Assembly: GCA_937873095.1 (NCBI GenBank)
Contig: CALMVI010000080.1
Span: 42,711-106,710, forward strand
DNA: 64,000 nucleotides
Direction: 5' to 3'
Origin: an uncultured Acetobacteraceae bacterium
Lineage (GTDB): Bacteria; Pseudomonadota; Alphaproteobacteria; Acetobacterales; Acetobacteraceae
A program made the position numbers and the translations under genes. Below the pieces are notes generated by a model. It had not been told where the DNA came from. It did not search any database and saw only the letters and a list, made by a program, of their open reading frames with translations. This document shows positions 42,130-51,367 of this stretch, in pieces; position 1 is the first letter of the stretch; each line of letters opens with the position of its first letter.

Positions 42130-42675
42130 CTAAAACAGGCCGAGGAACGAGGTCTTCGGCTTGTCCTGGATGATCGGCGTGTCGCCGGCCGTGGGCGGCT
42201 GGCCCAGGGCCGCGTTCTGGCGCAGGCGGCGGCTTTCGGCCGTCGCGTCCAGCACCGTTCCCGGCGGGGCGCTGCCCTGCCAGAACATCAGCCTGTCGGT
42301 CAGGTTGCCCGACGGCCGGTCCAGCGCGACCTCGCCATCCACCCGGTGGCGTATGTCGGCGGGCGCGGCCGGACCCGCTTCGGCCACCAGCGCCTGCTGC
42401 CCGGCCGAGTTGGGGCCGGCGGCGCCGCCCCCGCCGATCAGGGCGGTGTCGGGCGCCAGCGCCGCCTCGGCGGCGGCCTGGCTGCTGACCTCCTGCGGGC
42501 GGGCGGCGCCTGGCTGCGGCGCGCGCAGGGTGGTGTCTGGCGGCATCGACAGCGGGGCGCGGGTTTCCACGGTGAACTCGTCGGGGATGTCGCGGGTCAG
42601 GCCGAAGGTGCGCTCCACGTCGCCGCAGCCGGCGAGGCAGGCGGTGGCGAGCAGCAGCAGGCAGGTTCGTGTCAT
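42130..42675 (-). CDS. bamF: DUF3035 lipoprotein, BamF-like beta-barrel assembly subunit
   Basis: Small lipoprotein (181 residues) with lipobox CLAGC (Cys17). The mature part is Pro/Ala/Gln-rich and contains the DUF3035 signature near FGLTRDIPDEFTVETRAPLSMPP. In alphaproteobacteria this family is an accessory part of the Bam outer-membrane assembly machine. Its position 40 bases downstream of lspA, which would process its own signal peptide, is common in the class. ATG 42675 gives a complete lipoprotein signal. Confidence 0.82.
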   Translation of the reverse strand: MTRTCLLLLATACLAGCGDVERTFGLTRDIPDEFTVETRAPLSMPPDTTLRAPQPGAARPQEVSSQAAAEAALAPDTALIGGGGAAGPNSAGQQALVAEAGPAAPADIRHRVDGEVALDRPSGNLTDRLMFWQGSAPPGTVLDATAESRRLRQNAALGQPPTAGDTPIIQDKPKTSFLGLF

Positions 42676-42715
42676 GGCGTTCCCCGGCGCGCGTGTCTGG
42701 GCCGTGCGGCAGGGT

Positions 42716-43234
42716 TTACGCGGTGGGCGGACGGGGCCGCAAGCGGGCGCGCGCGCCGGGCAGCATGCCCTCCAGCAGCAGGGCGGCCACGCCGAGCACG
42801 ATGGCGCTGTCGCCCAGGTTGAACACGAAGGGGAACGGGTCGAACCCCGCCCAGTGCACGTGCACGAAATCGACCACCATGCCGAAGCGCGCCCGGTCGG
42901 CCACGTTGCCGAGCGCGCCGCCGGCGACCGCACCGAGTGCCAGCGCGGTGGCGGGCGTCTCTGCGCGCCTGAGCCAGACGAACAGGCCGACGACGACGGC
43001 GACGGCGACGCAGCCGAGGAGGGCTTGACCCGCGCCGCGCCCCGCCTGCAGCAGGCCGAAGGTGACGCCGTGGTTCCACACCATGGCGAAATCGAGCAGC
43101 GGCGGCAGGATCGGCACGTCGCCGCGCGCGGGCAGGTCCAGCCCGTGCAGCACCCATTGCTTCGACGCCTGGTCCGCGGCGAGCACGGCGGCGGCGAGCG
43201 AAAGGCCGGCGGCGGTGCGGCTGCGCGGGGTCAT
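42716..43234 (-). CDS. lspA: Lipoprotein signal peptidase (signal peptidase II)
   Basis: Inner-membrane aspartyl protease (172 residues, four helices) that removes signal peptides from prolipoproteins. The catalytic aspartates are in GNVADR (Asp113) and FNLGDS (Asp142), and the N-terminal DQASKQWV segment is conserved. The start overlaps the ileS stop (ATGA), the classical ileS-lspA coupling. Confidence 0.95.
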   Translation of the reverse strand: MTPRSRTAAGLSLAAAVLAADQASKQWVLHGLDLPARGDVPILPPLLDFAMVWNHGVTFGLLQAGRGAGQALLGCVAVAVVVGLFVWLRRAETPATALALGAVAGGALGNVADRARFGMVVDFVHVHWAGFDPFPFVFNLGDSAIVLGVAALLLEGMLPGARARLRPRPPTA

Positions 43235-46002
43235 GCGGCGCGGCGGACGAGGCCGCTGTCCACGGCGTCGGTGCAGCGTCGGCAGAGTGTCGGGTGGGCG
43301 GCATGGGTGCCCACTTCGGGCAGCACGCGCCAGCAGCGGGCGCATTTCTCGCCGGGGGCGACACGGGCGATCGGTTCGAGGATGCCGTCCTCGATCCTCA
43401 CCGACGAGACGATGGCAAGTTCGGCCCATTCATCGGCGGAACGCTGACCCCAAGATTGTGGGATCGTCACTTCGGCCTGAAGCGACGAACCGATCTCTCC
43501 CTGCTTGCGAAGCATTTCGACGACGGTCGTGATGTCCCCCCGCCGCGCGCGCAGCTGATCCATCTCGACCCGCGCCGAGCCGTACGCGTCGATGTCAGGA
43601 GGCATCGTCGGAAAGACGTGCAGATGCACGCTGTCGGACTCGCCGTAGCGCGCCGACCACGCCTCCTCCGCGGTGAAGCACAGGACGGGTGCCAGCCAGG
43701 TGCACAGGCAGCGATGCAGCAGGTCGAGCACGGTCCGGCACGCCCTGCGCCGTTCGTTGTCGGGCTGGTCGCAATACAGCGTGTCCTTGCGAATGTCGAA
43801 GTAGAACGCGCTGAGGTCCGCGCTGCAGAACGCGTGCAGCTCGGGATAGACGCCGGTCCAGTTGTGGTCGCCCACGGCCTGACGGACGCGCCGGTCGATG
43901 TCGCCGAGACGGAGCAGGATGTAGCGTTCCAGCAACGGCATCCTTGCGTAGGCGACACGCTCGTCCTCGCTCCAGCCGTCGAGCGCGCCCAGCAGCCAGC
44001 GCAGCGTGTTGCGCAGGCGGCGGTACAGTTCGGCCTGTTGCTTGAGGATCTCGCGGCCGATGCGCTGGTCTTCGGTCGCGTCGCTGTTCATCACCCACAG
44101 GCGCAGGATGTCGGCGCCGTACTCGTCGATGACCTTTTGCGGGGCCATGACGTTGCCGACCGACTTGCTCATCTTGTGGCCCTGCTCGTCCAGCGTGAAG
44201 CCGTGCGTCAGCACCGCGCGGAACGGCGCCTGGCCGCGCGCGCCGATACCTTCCAGAAGGGAGGACTGGAACCAGCCGCGATGCTGGTCGGAGCCTTCCA
44301 GATACAGGTCGGCGGGCCAGCGCAGTCCGCGGTCGATAAGCGTGAACACGTTGGTGCAGCCGGATTCGAACCACACATCGACGATGTCGCGCACCTGTTC
44401 GTAATCGCGGGCGTCGTATTGGCCGAGGAAGCGCGAGGGCGGCGAGGCCCACCACGCATCCGCCCCCTCGGCCGCAAACACCTGGGCGATGCGCGCCATC
44501 ACGTCCGGATCGCGCAGCAGCTGCCCGGTGCGCTGTTCGACAAACACCGCGATCGGCACGCCCCAGGCGCGCTGCCGGCTGATGCACCAGTCCGGCCGGT
44601 TGGCGACCATGCTGGACAGGCGGTTGCGTCCGGCTTCGGGCACGAAGGGCGTCTGTTCGATGGCGGCGAGCGCGCGGTCGCGAATCTGCGCCTCGCCGTC
44701 CATGCGGATGAACCATTGCGGGGTCGCGCGAAAGATCAGCGGCGCCTTGGACCGCCAGCTATGCGGGTATGCGTGGACCAGCGTTCCCTGCTTGACCAGC
44801 GCGCCCGCCTCGATCAGCGCCGCACAGACCGGTTTGGCCGCGCGGAACACGTGCACGCCGGCCAGTAGCGGCACCCAAGGGTAGTACGTGCCGTCATCGG
44901 CGACGGTTTCGGGCACTTCGATGCCGTGCGCGCGGCAGAGCGTAAAGTCGTCCTCGCCATGCGCGGGCGCCATGTGCACGAAGCCGGTGCCCTGGTCGGT
45001 GGTGACGAACTCGCCCGCCAGAAGCGGCATGTCGAAATCGTAGCCCTGACCGCGCCAGGGATGCGCCACGACCGTGCCGGCGAGCTCGGCCCCGGACCAT
45101 ACATGGACGACGTGGTGCCCAGTGATGCCTGCATCCTTGAGGAAGCCATCCAGCAAGGCGAACGCGACCAGCAACTGGCTTCCGGCGGCCACCAGAGAGC
45201 CGTCCGCCGCCGCATCGACGCGGACGAGCGCGTACTCGATCGCCTCGCCATAGGCGATGGCGCGGCTGCCGGGCATGGTCCACGGCGTGGTGGTCCAGAT
45301 CACCACCGACGCGCCGTGCAGCGCCGGCAAGGGCGACCGCACGACGGGATACCGCACCCAGATCGTCGTGCTCGTATGGTCGGCGTACTCCACCTCTGCT
45401 TCGGCCAGCGCGGTCTTCTCCACCACGCTCCACAGCACCGGACGCAGGCCGCGATACAGCGCGCCATTGGCGGCAAAGCGGTGGATTTCCGACACGATCG
45501 CCGCCTCGGACGAAAAATCCATCGTCGCGTAGCGGTTCGCCCAGTCGCCGAAGATGCCGAGCCGCTCGAACTCTCGGGCCTGCACGTCCAGCCAGTGCGC
45601 CGCGTGCGCGCGGCACTCGGCGCGGAAATCCAGCAGCGGGACGGCGTCCTTGTCGCGCCCCGCGCGGCGGTATTTCTCCTCGATCTGCCACTCGATCGGC
45701 AGGCCGTGGCAGTCCCAGCCGGGCACGTAATAGGCGTCCTCGCCCGCCATCTGGTGCGCGCGGTTGATCACGTCCTTCAGGATCTTGTTCAGCGCGTGGC
45801 CGATATGGATGTTGCCGTTGGCGTAGGGCGGGCCGTCATGCAGGATGAATCTCTGCCGCCCCTCCGACTGCGCCCTGATCTTGCCGTAGAGGTCCATCGC
45901 CGCCCAGCGCGCCAGCATCGCCGGCTCGCGCTTCGGCAGGTCGCCGCGCATCGGGAACGATGTCTTGGGCAGGAAGACGGTGTCGCGGTAATCCTGTGTC
46001 AT
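43231..46002 (-). CDS. ileS: Isoleucyl-tRNA synthetase
   Basis: Class I aminoacyl-tRNA synthetase of 923 residues, the normal length for the bacterial type. HIGH is at 66-69 and KMSKS at 610-614. The editing (CP1) domain lies between them ([20 protein letters not shown]). A C-terminal zinc finger uses Cys887, 890, 907 and 910. It overlaps ribF by four bases upstream and lspA by four bases downstream. Confidence 0.98.
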   Translation of the reverse strand: MTQDYRDTVFLPKTSFPMRGDLPKREPAMLARWAAMDLYGKIRAQSEGRQRFILHDGPPYANGNIHIGHALNKILKDVINRAHQMAGEDAYYVPGWDCHGLPIEWQIEEKYRRAGRDKDAVPLLDFRAECRAHAAHWLDVQAREFERLGIFGDWANRYATMDFSSEAAIVSEIHRFAANGALYRGLRPVLWSVVEKTALAEAEVEYADHTSTTIWVRYPVVRSPLPALHGASVVIWTTTPWTMPGSRAIAYGEAIEYALVRVDAAADGSLVAAGSQLLVAFALLDGFLKDAGITGHHVVHVWSGAELAGTVVAHPWRGQGYDFDMPLLAGEFVTTDQGTGFVHMAPAHGEDDFTLCRAHGIEVPETVADDGTYYPWVPLLAGVHVFRAAKPVCAALIEAGALVKQGTLVHAYPHSWRSKAPLIFRATPQWFIRMDGEAQIRDRALAAIEQTPFVPEAGRNRLSSMVANRPDWCISRQRAWGVPIAVFVEQRTGQLLRDPDVMARIAQVFAAEGADAWWASPPSRFLGQYDARDYEQVRDIVDVWFESGCTNVFTLIDRGLRWPADLYLEGSDQHRGWFQSSLLEGIGARGQAPFRAVLTHGFTLDEQGHKMSKSVGNVMAPQKVIDEYGADILRLWVMNSDATEDQRIGREILKQQAELYRRLRNTLRWLLGALDGWSEDERVAYARMPLLERYILLRLGDIDRRVRQAVGDHNWTGVYPELHAFCSADLSAFYFDIRKDTLYCDQPDNERRRACRTVLDLLHRCLCTWLAPVLCFTAEEAWSARYGESDSVHLHVFPTMPPDIDAYGSARVEMDQLRARRGDITTVVEMLRKQGEIGSSLQAEVTIPQSWGQRSADEWAELAIVSSVRIEDGILEPIARVAPGEKCARCWRVLPEVGTHAAHPTLCRRCTDAVDSGLVRRAA

Positions 46003-46946
46003 CGTGCTCCCAACAGGGCTCTGGCCGCCTCGGCATCGGCTGCGATCTGGCCGCGCAGCGCGTCGAAGCTGGCAAATTTCTGCTCGGCGCGCAGGTAGGC
46101 GTGCAGCGCCACCGAGATCTCCTGACCGTAGAGGTCGCCGTCGAAATCGAACAGGTGGACCTCCAGCCGGCTCTCCACCCCGTCGCTGACGGTGGGGCGC
46201 CGGCCGATATTGGCGACCCCTGCATGCTCGCGGCCGTGGGCCAGCCGCACCACCGCCGCGTACACGCCGCGCGCCGGCTCGAGATGCCGGCCGAGCGCCA
46301 CGTTGGCGGTGGGGTACCCGATGGTGCGGCCGCGCTTGTCGCCATGCGCGACCGCGCCGCGTATCGCCCAGGGGCGGCCGAGATCGGCGGTGGCACGCTC
46401 CGGGTAGCCGTCCTGCAGCACGCGGCGGATGCGGGTCGAGGAGAGCGGTCCCTGCGCGTCGGCGAGCGGCGGGACGATGGTCAGCCCCATGCCGAGCGCC
46501 TCGGCGCGGGCGGCCAGCAGCGCCACGCCGCCGCCCCGCCTGTGGCCGAAGGCGAAATCCGGCCCGCAGGCCAGATGCGCCGCCCCCAGCCCGCCCTGCA
46601 GAACGTCGGCGATGAAGCGCTCGCCGGTCAGGTGCGAGAACGCCTCGTCGAACGCCACCTCGTAGACCAGTTTGACGCCGAGCGCCGCCAGCGCGTCCGC
46701 GCGCTCGGCCGACAGCGTCAGGCGGAACGGCGGGTCGTCGGGTCGGAACAGCTCGCGCGGATGCGGCTCGAAGGTCAGCACAGCGAGCTTCAGGTCGGGG
46801 CGCGCGGCGTGGGCCGCGCGCACCAGATGGGCGTGGCCGCGATGCACGCCGTCGAAATTGCCCAGCGCCACGGTCGCCCCCCGCGCCTCGTCGGGCAGCC
46901 CGGTCCAGTCGCGAAAAAGCTGCATGGGAGCGGGGTTGTCGGGCAT
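45999..46946 (-). CDS. ribF: Bifunctional riboflavin kinase / FAD synthetase
   Basis: Makes FMN and FAD from riboflavin (315 residues). The N-terminal adenylyltransferase domain has [10 protein letters not shown] and [10 protein letters not shown]; the C-terminal kinase domain has the GYPTANV motif and [11 protein letters not shown]. It is the first gene of the minus-strand ribF-ileS-lspA-bamF row. The promoter must lie within 46947-47209, a region filled with palindromes. Confidence 0.96.
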   Translation of the reverse strand: MPDNPAPMQLFRDWTGLPDEARGATVALGNFDGVHRGHAHLVRAAHAARPDLKLAVLTFEPHPRELFRPDDPPFRLTLSAERADALAALGVKLVYEVAFDEAFSHLTGERFIADVLQGGLGAAHLACGPDFAFGHRRGGGVALLAARAEALGMGLTIVPPLADAQGPLSSTRIRRVLQDGYPERATADLGRPWAIRGAVAHGDKRGRTIGYPTANVALGRHLEPARGVYAAVVRLAHGREHAGVANIGRRPTVSDGVESRLEVHLFDFDGDLYGQEISVALHAYLRAEQKFASFDALRGQIAADAEAARALLGAR

Positions 46947-46965
46947 GCGTTGCTGCTAGGCAAGG

Positions 46966-46984
46966 CCAGGGGCTCTGCCCCTGG
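46966..46984. repeat. CCAGGGGC-TCT-GCCCCTGG hairpin
   Basis: Perfect 8-bp stem that matches the first block of the GC-rich repeats at 10655 and 15058. It lies 20 bases upstream of the ribF start. Confidence 0.6.
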
Positions 46985-47057
46985 CGCCGCAGGCTCGGAC
47001 CAATGGCGCCTTTGCGCCAGCCCCGCTAAGGACAGTCGTCCTTAGAACCTGTTTGTT

Positions 47058-47126
47058 GAGGGTAGAATACCAGGGGTCGCACGGGCCTATGATACAGAAC
47101 GAGTCGGCCCCTGGTATTCTACCCTC
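47058..47126. repeat. 19-bp perfect inverted repeat between divergent genes
   Basis: GAGGGTAGAATACCAGGGG (47058-47076) and its exact complement (47108-47126) flank 31 bases. With one G-T pair the arms extend to about 22 bases. It could be a small transposon remnant with terminal repeats, a cruciform, or a leader hairpin for ribF or the hydratase. Confidence 0.65.
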
Positions 47127-47209
47127 ATGAATGGTGTCCAGAGGCCGACTGGCCTTTGGTGGGGGTCTGGGGGCAAAGCCTCCAGCCTTGCCTCAAGAAG
47201 GGATCGGCA

Positions 47210-47947
47210 ATGGACGACGACCTCCTGGCCCGCATGCTGCTCGACGCCAGGCACGGCGACGCGGTTCCGGCCGATGTGGTGCCGACAGACGTGGCGCAGG
47301 CCTATCGCGTGCAGCGGCTGGTGATGGCGCATCTGGGCGAGATCGGCGGCTGGAAGGTGGGCGCGGCGGGGCCGGATGCGCCCATCAGCTGCGCGCCCAT
47401 GCCGGCCGGCGGCCTGTCCCACAGCCCCGCGGCGCTGAACGCGCGCCTGTTCACGCAGCGCGAGGTTGAGTCGGAAATCTGTTTCCGTCTGCGCAGCGGC
47501 CTGCCCGCGCGAGGCGCGCCGTATGACGGGAACGCGGTGCTGGACGCGATCGGCACCTGTCATCCTGGGGTCGAGGTGCTGCAGTCGCGCTATGCGGCGC
47601 CGGACTCGGTGGGCCCGGCCGCATTGCTGGCCGACTTCATCCAGACCGGCGCCTATGTGGTGGGCGAGCCGATCGCCGACTGGGACCGCATCGATTTCAG
47701 TCGCATGCGGGTGCATCAGGGCGTGACCGGCCAGCCCGATTACACCGCGACCGGCAACCCTGCGGGCGGCATGCTGCGGCTGATCGTCTGGCTGGCCAAC
47801 GAGGGCGCGGTCTGGGCGGGCGGGCTGCGCGCCGGCCAGGTCGTCACCTGCGGGTCATGGACCGGCAAGACGCGGTGCCAGGCGGGCGGCCAGGCCACGG
47901 CGCGGTTCGACGGCGCGCCGCCCGTCGTGGTCGGGTTCACGCCCTGA
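47210..47947 (+). CDS. 2-keto-4-pentenoate hydratase-like (FAH superfamily) protein
   Basis: MhpD-type member of the fumarylacetoacetate hydrolase superfamily, 245 residues. Typical segments are GGWKVGAAGPDAP, EICFRLRSGLP, the putative metal-binding VEVLQSRY region, and GQVVTCGSWTGKTR near the end. It would hydrate 2-keto-4-enoates from meta-cleavage of aromatics, or a related sugar-acid keto compound. Start ATG 47210 follows an AAGGGA site. It is a single gene without other aromatic-degradation genes nearby, convergent with rnd. Confidence 0.78.
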   Translation: MDDDLLARMLLDARHGDAVPADVVPTDVAQAYRVQRLVMAHLGEIGGWKVGAAGPDAPISCAPMPAGGLSHSPAALNARLFTQREVESEICFRLRSGLPARGAPYDGNAVLDAIGTCHPGVEVLQSRYAAPDSVGPAALLADFIQTGAYVVGEPIADWDRIDFSRMRVHQGVTGQPDYTATGNPAGGMLRLIVWLANEGAVWAGGLRAGQVVTCGSWTGKTRCQAGGQATARFDGAPPVVVGFTP

Positions 47948-47960
47948 CCCGGCGGACCGT

Positions 47961-49142
47961 TCAGGACCGGATCAACTTGATCCGCTTGCCGGCAACACCC
48001 AGCGCGATCTGCCCCTGCTTGAGCGCCAGCGCGTCCTCTCCGAACACGCCGAACCGCCAGCCGTGCAGCGCGGGCACGTCCGGCGCGTCCTCGCTGGCCA
48101 GGCGGTCGATGTCGTCCGAGGAGGCGAGCAGCTTGGGCGCCACGTCGTGGCTCTCGGCCTTTTCGGCCAGCAGCACCTTCAGCAGGGCCACCAGCGCCGG
48201 CGACGGACGCGCGCCCTCGCGCGCCGCGCGGGCTTCGGGCAGCGCGTCCTCGGGCAGCGCCGCCGATTGCGCGATCGCCGCGAGCAGCATCTGGCCCGTC
48301 GCCCCCTCGGCGAAGCCGCGCGTGACGCCGCGGATGCGCCCCAGCGCCTCGGGGCTGTCGGGCATGGTGGCGGCGATCTCCAGCAGGCTCTCGTCGCGCA
48401 CCAGGCGCTGGCGGGGAATGTTGATCCTCTGCGCCTCGCGCTCGCGCCAGGCCGCGATGGCGCGCAGGGCGCCCAGCATGCGGCGGTTGCTGGTGCGCGG
48501 GCGCAGGCGCTCCCACATCGTCTCCGGGTCCGGCCGGTAGGTGGCGGGCTCGGCCAGCACGGCCATCTCCTCGCCGACCCAGGCCAGCCGTCCCTCCCCC
48601 TCCAGCCGCGCCGTCAGCCGTTCGTAGACGGTGCGCAGGTGGGTGACGTCGGCCGCGGCGTAGGCGACCTGGGCGGGGCTGAGCGGCCTGGCCGACCAGT
48701 CCGAAAACCGGTGCGCCTTGTCGATCTGCCCGCCCGCCAGCCCGGCCACCAGGCTGTCATAGCCGACCTGGTCGCCGAAGCCCGCCACCATCGCCGCGAC
48801 CTGGGTGTCGAACAGCGGCACCGGCACCGCGCCGAACAGCTGCAGGAAGATCTCCACGTCCTGGCGCGCGGCGTGGAACACCTTGACCACGCGGGCGTCG
48901 GCCAGCAGCCGGCCGAGCGGAGCGAGGTCGAGGCCGGGCGCCAGCGCATCGACCACGGCCACGTCCGCCACGCCGCCCAGCTGCACCACGCACAGCTCGG
49001 GCCAGTAGGTGCGCTCCCGCATGAACTCTGTGTCGACCGTCACGTACGGTTCAGCGCAGAGGCGCTCGCACAGGGCGGCAAGGGCGGCGGTTTCGGTGAC
49101 CAGGACGGGGGGCGCGAACACGTCGCGCGACGGGCGGGGCAT
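47961..49142 (-). CDS. rnd: Ribonuclease D
   Basis: 3'-to-5' exoribonuclease trimming tRNA and other small RNAs (393 residues). The DEDDy exonuclease motifs are visible: VDTEF (Asp37, Glu39), [11 protein letters not shown] and YAAADVTHL. An HRDC-like helical domain follows ([20 protein letters not shown]). The start at 49142 is the first ATG before a divergent intergenic region shared with aspS. Confidence 0.95.
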   Translation of the reverse strand: MPRPSRDVFAPPVLVTETAALAALCERLCAEPYVTVDTEFMRERTYWPELCVVQLGGVADVAVVDALAPGLDLAPLGRLLADARVVKVFHAARQDVEIFLQLFGAVPVPLFDTQVAAMVAGFGDQVGYDSLVAGLAGGQIDKAHRFSDWSARPLSPAQVAYAAADVTHLRTVYERLTARLEGEGRLAWVGEEMAVLAEPATYRPDPETMWERLRPRTSNRRMLGALRAIAAWREREAQRINIPRQRLVRDESLLEIAATMPDSPEALGRIRGVTRGFAEGATGQMLLAAIAQSAALPEDALPEARAAREGARPSPALVALLKVLLAEKAESHDVAPKLLASSDDIDRLASEDAPDVPALHGWRFGVFGEDALALKQGQIALGVAGKRIKLIRS

Positions 49143-49227
49143 CCGGTTCCATACTCCGGGCGGAGGCTTTATGGAACCTGCCGGGGAACGCCCCGGACCC
49201 CGCCGACGCTCTATCCTTTCGTTTGTC

Positions 49228-49274
49228 GAGCAGCTTAATCATCCAGACTGGTTCCAGTCTGGATGATGCTGCTC
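49228..49274 (+). promoter_or_regulatory. Strong hairpin in the aspS leader
   Basis: ATCCAGACTGG-TT-CCAGTCTGGAT forms an 11-bp perfect stem with a two-base loop, extended by GAGCAGC...GCTGCTC (three unpaired bases). It ends 11 bases before the aspS ATG and holds the ribosome site close to its base. It may be a translational control hairpin or a diverged member of the GAGCAG repeat family. Confidence 0.55.
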
Positions 49275-49285
49275 TAAGGAACCCC

Positions 49286-51070
49286 ATGCATCAATACCGG
49301 ACCCATACCTGTGGCGCGCTGCGCGCCGGCGATGCGGGCGCCACCGCCCGGCTATCGGGCTGGGTCCACTCCAAGCGCGACCATGGCGGGCTGCTGTTCG
49401 TCGACCTGCGCGACCATTACGGCCTGACGCAGATCGTGTTCCCGCACGGCTCGCCTGCGCTGGCGACCGCGGACGCGCTGCGCGTGGAAAGCTGCATCAC
49501 GATCACCGGCGAGGTGGTCGCGCGCGCACCCGACACGGTGAACCCGCGCCTGCCCACCGGGGAGATAGAGCTGGTGGCCCGCGACATGGCCGTGCAATCG
49601 GCGGCCGACGTGCTGCCGATGCAGGTGGCCGGCACGGAGAGCTATTCGGACGAGACCCGCCTCACCTACCGCTACATCGACCTGCGGCGCGAGCGGGTGC
49701 ACGCCAACATGATGCTGCGCGCCCAGGTGATCGCCTCGCTGCGCCGCAGGATGCTCGACCAGGGTTTCACCGAGTTCCAGACGCCGATCCTGACCGCGAG
49801 CTCGCCAGAGGGCGCGCGCGACTTCCTGGTGCCGGCGCGCAACCACCCCGGACGCTTCTACGCGCTGCCCCAGGCGCCGCAGCAATTCAAGCAGCTGCTG
49901 ATGGTGGCGGGGTTCGACCGCTACTTCCAGATTGCGCCCTGCTTCCGCGACGAGGCCAGCCGCGCCGACCGTTCGCCCGGCGAGTTCTACCAGCTCGACC
50001 TGGAAATGAGCTTCGTCAGCCAGGAAGACGTATTCGCGGCCGTGGAGCCGGTGATCGGCGGGTTGTTCAAGGAGTTCGCCCGCGGCCGCGCGGTCGATGG
50101 CTCGCCGTTCCGCCGCATCCCCTACGACCAGGCGATGCTCGATTACGGGTCCGACAAGCCCGACCTGCGCAACCCGCTGATCATCCGCGACGTGACCGCG
50201 CAGTTCGCCGGCAGCAGTTTCGGGCTGTTCGCCAAGATCGCGGCCGGCGGCGGCATCGTGCGCGCCATTCCTGCGCCGGGTGCCGCGGCGCGGCCGCGCG
50301 GCTTCTTCGACAAGCTCAACGAGTGGGCGCGCGCGGAGGGCGCGGGCGGCCTCGGCTACATCGCCTTCGAGACCGACGGCGCGCGCGGCCCGATCGCGAA
50401 GAACCTCGAGCCGGAACGGCTGGACGCCGTGCGCGCCGCCTGCGGGCTGAATGCGGGGGACGCGGTGTTCTTCGCCGCCGGCGCGCGCGAGGCGGCACAG
50501 AAATTCGCGGGCTTGGTGCGCACGCGCATCGGCCAGGAACTGGACCTTGTCGAGAAGGACAGTTTTCGCTTCTGCTGGGTGGTCGATTTCCCGATGTACG
50601 AGCTGAACGAGGAGGAGCAGATCGACTTCTCGCACAACCCGTTCAGCATGCCGCAGGGCGGTATGGAGGCGCTCGAAACGCTCGACCCGCTGACGATCAA
50701 GGCGTTCCAGTACGACATCGTCTGCAACGGCATCGAATTGTCGTCCGGCGCCATACGCAACCACCGGCCGGACATCATGATCCGCGCTTTCGAGATCGCC
50801 GGCTACAGCCGTGCCGAGGTGGAGGCGCGGTTCGGCGGCATGCTCAACGCCTTCCGCTTCGGCGCGCCGCCGCATGGCGGCTCGGCGCCGGGCATCGACC
50901 GCATGGTGATGCTGCTGGCCGACGAGCCAAACATACGCGAGGTCATCCTGTTCCCGCTGAACCAGCAGGGCGAGGACCTGATGATGGGCGCGCCGGCGGA
51001 AGTATCGGCGCAGCGTCTCAAGGAGTTGTCGCTCAAGCTCGATCTGCCACCCAGGGTTGTAAAGTCCTAG
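49286..51070 (+). CDS. aspS: Aspartyl-tRNA synthetase
   Basis: Class IIb synthetase of 594 residues with an N-terminal OB-fold anticodon domain ([23 protein letters not shown]). The catalytic core has motif 2 ([20 protein letters not shown]) and motif 3 (GIDRMVMLL), with the bacterial GAD insertion between. This is the bacterial-type enzyme; whether it also charges tRNA-Asn cannot be decided here. The start ATG 49286 follows a strong hairpin; the open frame continues upstream through that hairpin without family similarity. Confidence 0.98.
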   Translation: MHQYRTHTCGALRAGDAGATARLSGWVHSKRDHGGLLFVDLRDHYGLTQIVFPHGSPALATADALRVESCITITGEVVARAPDTVNPRLPTGEIELVARDMAVQSAADVLPMQVAGTESYSDETRLTYRYIDLRRERVHANMMLRAQVIASLRRRMLDQGFTEFQTPILTASSPEGARDFLVPARNHPGRFYALPQAPQQFKQLLMVAGFDRYFQIAPCFRDEASRADRSPGEFYQLDLEMSFVSQEDVFAAVEPVIGGLFKEFARGRAVDGSPFRRIPYDQAMLDYGSDKPDLRNPLIIRDVTAQFAGSSFGLFAKIAAGGGIVRAIPAPGAAARPRGFFDKLNEWARAEGAGGLGYIAFETDGARGPIAKNLEPERLDAVRAACGLNAGDAVFFAAGAREAAQKFAGLVRTRIGQELDLVEKDSFRFCWVVDFPMYELNEEEQIDFSHNPFSMPQGGMEALETLDPLTIKAFQYDIVCNGIELSSGAIRNHRPDIMIRAFEIAGYSRAEVEARFGGMLNAFRFGAPPHGGSAPGIDRMVMLLADEPNIREVILFPLNQQGEDLMMGAPAEVSAQRLKELSLKLDLPPRVVKS

Positions 51071-51151
51071 CGCAGCTTTCACTGCAATCACTTCGAAGTG
51101 TGCGGAACGATTTTGTTTGCAAATGCAGAACGGCTTCTGACGAAATAGTAG

Positions 51152-51179
51152 GGTAAACGCCCTGGCACGGGCGTTTGCC
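51152..51179. terminator. Hairpin downstream of aspS
   Basis: AAACGCCC / GGGCGTTT stem, extended to 11 pairs with one G-U, loop TGGCAC. No T-run follows, so it is a weak terminator candidate. A perfect 12-bp palindrome CACTTCGAAGTG (51089-51100) lies between it and aspS. Confidence 0.4.
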
Positions 51180-51367
51180 ACGTTGGCGCACCGTGGTTAG
51201 TGTGAGGCCGTAAGAAAACGGAAGCGTCCGCGCCTGTTGAGTGACCGAAACCTGCGCCCGCCCGGCTGGCGGCGGGCGTCCTGCCGACCCCGCGAAATCC
51301 TGACTGCACCGACGAGAACCGTCCTTCGGTTTTCGGACGGCTGCCCATCCCCTTTGGAGGCTTGTTG

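Noticed and set aside
46947..47209. FMN riboswitch before ribF
   Set aside because: The conserved FMN-aptamer core is not visible; the palindromes there are better explained as repeats.
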